Origin: Cudoniella acicularis
Taxonomy: Eukaryota; Ascomycota; Leotiomycetes; Helotiales; Helotiaceae
Length of the DNA: 21,326 nt
Direction of reading: 5' to 3'
NCBI GenBank assembly: GCA_013054445.1
Contig: JAAMPI010001003.1
Span: forward strand, 1-21,326
Part shown: positions 18,854-21,326 of the stretch, one piece after another
Layout: every line of letters starts with the position of its first letter
Position numbering within the stretch: the first letter of the stretch is position 1
Translations under genes and position numbers: made by a program
Notes under the pieces: generated by a model
What the model was told of the DNA's origin: nothing
Seen by the model: the letters and a program-made list of their open reading frames with translations, nothing else
Database searches by the model: none

Positions 18854-20374
18854 ATGGCTCAACCACTTTCACATAGAAGATGGAGCACAGAATCGACACC
18901 ACATAAAGCGGTGTCTGGAGAGCAATTCAAGCCCCTCCCAGTCGCGCACCGTGGACAATCAGTCAACTCTCGGTCGCCGTACCGTCACAAACAAATAATG
19001 CCTCAGTTCAGAGGAATTACCGACCGAGAAGCTGCCACCCTGAGGTATTTGAATGAAGGTCAAGATGCCTCAATCTCATTTTGGCGGCAATGGCGAAATG
19101 AAAGATTTCAGGATATCGCTGTAGGACAAGTTTCTGAAATATTCAACGAAAATCGACTAAATTCATTGGTCACCCCTTCCCGGGTTACATTTTCAGAACC
19201 ACCCGTTTCCGGCACCGAAGCCGGTTATGATTCGGATATCGAGGTTGATTCCCCTCAAAACTTTGCTCGACGCAAATCTTTCTTCCGATTACCAAATGTT
19301 GGACCAGTGCGTTGGGTACGCGGAGGACTCCAGAGAAGAGCAAGTACATCTTCTGTTCGCCAATCGGATCAGTCCCAGAGCTCTAGTGGGACTATAACTC
19401 CCAATTCAACCAGCAGCGACGAGCAGACATTCAAAGGATTCTTCGTTGGCAAAATTTCTTCCGTCAGAGCGAGGATTCAACAAGTACTTGACCCGAGTCG
19501 AGGCAAAGAGCAAGAGGTCGAACTGACTGAATTGTTCTCTGATAGATTTACCCTTGACCTACCCCCAGAGAGCTCACAAGACAAATCCGAACTCGATTAT
19601 CTGAGAAGAGCACAAATGCAAGAAGCAGCAGTAGCTGCTCTGAATAGAATGGTCGCTCAGGATGCCAATCTTGCAACAGCACTAGCCCAGGGAATTACGG
19701 AGGTTTTGAGACGAAACATCACCACCAGCGAGAACGCTTCCTCGAACCAGACAACAGTAGCAAATCAAGATATTGCCAATCAATTGGCAATAGCAGCTAA
19801 CGCCATTGCTACAAGAAGCACAAATCTCCCAACAGGGACCGCGGCTATCACCACAGACGTAGATATCGATGAGAACATAGAGACTCATCAGGGATCTATC
19901 CGCGTCCGGACAACACGGATTCGATTCAAAGAGCCGCTCGTCGACAATGAGGATGAAATGGAAACGAGGGGTAGACGGCGTTCTGTCAGTGGTTCAAGGT
20001 CGCCTAGGGGACGCAGCATTCTCAAATGGCGACGCGAAGAAAGTGCTCAACGACCAGAAGAACTTGAGCAACCGGCAGAAATTGAACACCCAGAAAAGGT
20101 TCAACAACCAGAAGAGGTTCAGGAGACAGAAGAAGTTCAAGAACCAGGAAGAGTGGAACGTTCAGAAGAAGTGGAACTTCCAGAATATCCAGAAGAGGGG
20201 GAGTGCCCAGATGAAGTTGAATATCCAGAAGAACTTCAACAGCTGGAAGAATTCGAACCAAAAGAGGAGGGACCACCACGACATGTTTTTGGAGAATATT
20301 GTCCAATTTGCGAAGAAGGAGGGGGCCATGTAGTCGAGCCACGCACCCTATCTTATAGGGATGCCTTTCTTTGA
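18854..20374 (+). CDS. Unrecognised 506-residue protein with C-terminal acidic hexapeptide repeats and a CxxC
   Basis: I do not recognise this family. The frame is open from 18758, but ATG 18854 (MAQPLSHRRWSTES) is the first in-frame Met and fits the TATA box at 18726. It is a single exon. Residues 1-120 are basic and polar (FWRQWRNERFQDIAVGQV around 75-95). A Ser-rich linker includes RRKSFFRLPNVGPVRWVRGG, an amphipathic basic/aromatic patch, and TFKGFFVGKISSVRARIQQV. An Ala-rich helical stretch (YLRRAQMQEAAVAALNRMVA onward, to LRRN) could be a coiled coil. A basic RS-like patch (RGRRRSVSGSRSPRGRSILK) precedes the repeat at 401-469, and the protein ends with YCPIC (Cys483, Cys486) and RTLSYRDAFL. 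There is no signal peptide or membrane segment. It lies downstream of, and in the same direction as, the bZIP gene, with its own promoter. Function unknown. Confidence 0.75.
   Translation: MAQPLSHRRWSTESTPHKAVSGEQFKPLPVAHRGQSVNSRSPYRHKQIMPQFRGITDREAATLRYLNEGQDASISFWRQWRNERFQDIAVGQVSEIFNENRLNSLVTPSRVTFSEPPVSGTEAGYDSDIEVDSPQNFARRKSFFRLPNVGPVRWVRGGLQRRASTSSVRQSDQSQSSSGTITPNSTSSDEQTFKGFFVGKISSVRARIQQVLDPSRGKEQEVELTELFSDRFTLDLPPESSQDKSELDYLRRAQMQEAAVAALNRMVAQDANLATALAQGITEVLRRNITTSENASSNQTTVANQDIANQLAIAANAIATRSTNLPTGTAAITTDVDIDENIETHQGSIRVRTTRIRFKEPLVDNEDEMETRGRRRSVSGSRSPRGRSILKWRREESAQRPEELEQPAEIEHPEKVQQPEEVQETEEVQEPGRVERSEEVELPEYPEEGECPDEVEYPEELQQLEEFEPKEEGPPRHVFGEYCPICEEGGGHVVEPRTLSYRDAFL
20054..20260 (+). 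repeat. 18-nt tandem repeat encoding about eleven Glu/Pro-rich hexapeptides
   Basis: The 207 bases encode residues 401-469 of the orphan protein: eleven hexapeptides of the form PEE(V/L)(Q/E)x, plus one 3-residue partial unit (PEY). Examples are PEELEQ, PEKVQQ, PEEVQE, PDEVEY and PEELQQ. Units have diverged at several positions while keeping Pro1, Glu2/3 and a hydrophobic residue at position 4, which suggests selection on the protein. Confidence 0.85.
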
Positions 20375-21326
20375 ATTTATCAAAAGTTCCTACCTATCGG
20401 AGCAATAATTATGAGTCAATTGTCGGCGGAGGAGATAAGGGGGACGTATCTTTGGACCTGAGCGTAGTGCCACCAAGTTATGAAATTTGAAGGTTTTAAT
20501 TTGGATTATCCAGCGGGTTGATAATGGCGATATGGAGCAAGGAAAGGATGGTTATACCCTCAAGGCTTGGCGAGTTTTATTTGGGGCTTGTGGATACTGT
20601 AGGATAAACGAAATACAAAACCTGTTGAACAAATAATCGAAGCATTCCTATGAAACATTGCAAAACTGTATGCTCTTCATTGACTTATTTTCCCGTCGCC
20701 GAGATAAAGCATATCAAACTTATCAGTACGAACCTCGGCTTATACCCTTATCCGCAACATCGTCGGCTCGCTTCGAGAGCGACTGTTATATATCAAATTT
20801 AAGATTTTTCTTCCAATAAAAACATGTGTGTGGTCTAACGGTATACCCCCCCTCCTCCTAATTAACAAAATTCCTCACACATACACAAACTTGGTCCGGA
20901 TATGACCTTGAAACTGTCATCCAGAGCCACAACTAGACTCCAAAGATGTGCAGCCTTCGGATTTCCTCAAATGAATTTAAACTTATGAACCTTCTTCTTC
21001 TTTCTTCCTCCAGAATCACAACTGGGCTTCAAATAATGTCTCTGCGAATTATCAGAAAATCAGTATATCCCCGTCCGGGGGGGTTAATCGATTATACGAC
21101 TGTCTATGCCTGGTTTTATATGGTTCTCACCCGGGGCCTGGGTGGAAAATGCAGTGTCACCGACCCATGCCCCCGAACGGGCGAGGCCAGAATTTTTGCT
21201 GCTTTTTGTGTTGTTTGATTTTTTTTTTATATACTTTTTTCCGAGGCAGTTATTTTTTTTTTGGCTATTGATTAAGTGCTAACCGACTAGTCAATTCCAG
21301 GCGCGTGAGACGCGTAGACACGTGAT
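20375..21326. other. Right-end intergenic region
   Basis: No gene is supportable. It contains the orphan gene's 3' UTR, a C-rich/T-rich stretch, a diverged direct repeat pair (20921-20949 and 21010-21039), poly-T tracts (about 21220-21262), and a CACGTGAT box at the very end (21319-21326). It may be the promoter of a gene beyond the window. Confidence 0.5.
20921..21039 (+). repeat. Diverged direct repeat pair about 90 nt apart
   Basis: The first copy at 20921-20949 starts CCAGAGCCACAACTAGACTC; the second at 21010-21039 starts CCAGAATCACAACTGGGCTT. They share 23 of 29 aligned positions; all six substitutions are transitions, with one inserted T. Confidence 0.55.

Noticed and set aside
20824..20882. 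tRNA-like element: complementary 7-bp ends ATGTGTG/CACACAT and an A-box-like TGGTCTAACGG.
   Set aside because: Only 59 nt long, no anticodon stem can form in the C-rich middle, and there is no GGTTCRANNCC B box.
20902..20988. 28-codon ORF starting MTLKLSSRATTRLQRC, resembling a mitochondrial presequence.
   Set aside because: Ends at a stop with no convincing donor site or downstream coding exon in the window; too short to support a gene.

Overview
The window looks like nuclear DNA of a filamentous ascomycete (Pezizomycotina). It has short GT-AG introns of 49-140 nt with CTAAC/CTGAT/TACTAAT-like branch points, a HET-domain heterokaryon-incompatibility gene (a family expanded in filamentous ascomycetes), a KIN1-type kinase with a long Ser-rich linker, and an Rcd1/Caf40 protein with a Gln/His/Ala-rich start. 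A helotialean (Leotiomycetes) origin would fit, but the sequence alone cannot fix the class. There is one ambiguous base at 4316.

Layout. Minus strand: a 5'-complete, 3'-truncated MDR-family oxidoreductase (1-1068) and a GPATCH1/TGH-like G-patch RNA-processing protein (1640-3828). A 1.4-kb divergent promoter region (3829-5262) follows. Plus strand: a KIN1/MARK-family kinase with C-terminal KA1 domain (5263-8510), a HET-domain gene broken by one in-frame TAA (9441-11686), Rcd1/CNOT9/Caf40 of the CCR4-NOT complex (13309-14538), a bZIP transcription factor with a small hidden last exon (16081-18539), and an unrecognised 506-residue protein ending in a Glu/Pro-rich hexapeptide repeat and a CxxC (18854-20374). 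Intergenic stretches are long (0.3-1.6 kb), with no convincing tRNA, rRNA or intact transposon.

The genes do not form an obvious pathway or secondary-metabolite cluster. Most are housekeeping or regulatory: RNA processing (G-patch), polarity kinase, mRNA decay (Rcd1), transcription (bZIP). The HET gene and the orphan repeat protein are the accessory elements. Two genes are broken as read: the G-patch gene by an 8-G homopolymer, which is probably a base-calling or assembly slip, and the HET gene by a nonsense codon inside an otherwise conserved motif, which is more likely a genuine null allele. Several introns are multiples of three without stops, so simple ORF reading hides them.

I found no clearly new multi-gene system. 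The items most worth a second look are the HET nonsense allele, the orphan repeat protein, the G-patch frameshift, the RTCACGTG pattern in non-coding DNA, and a transition-only diverged direct repeat near the right end.
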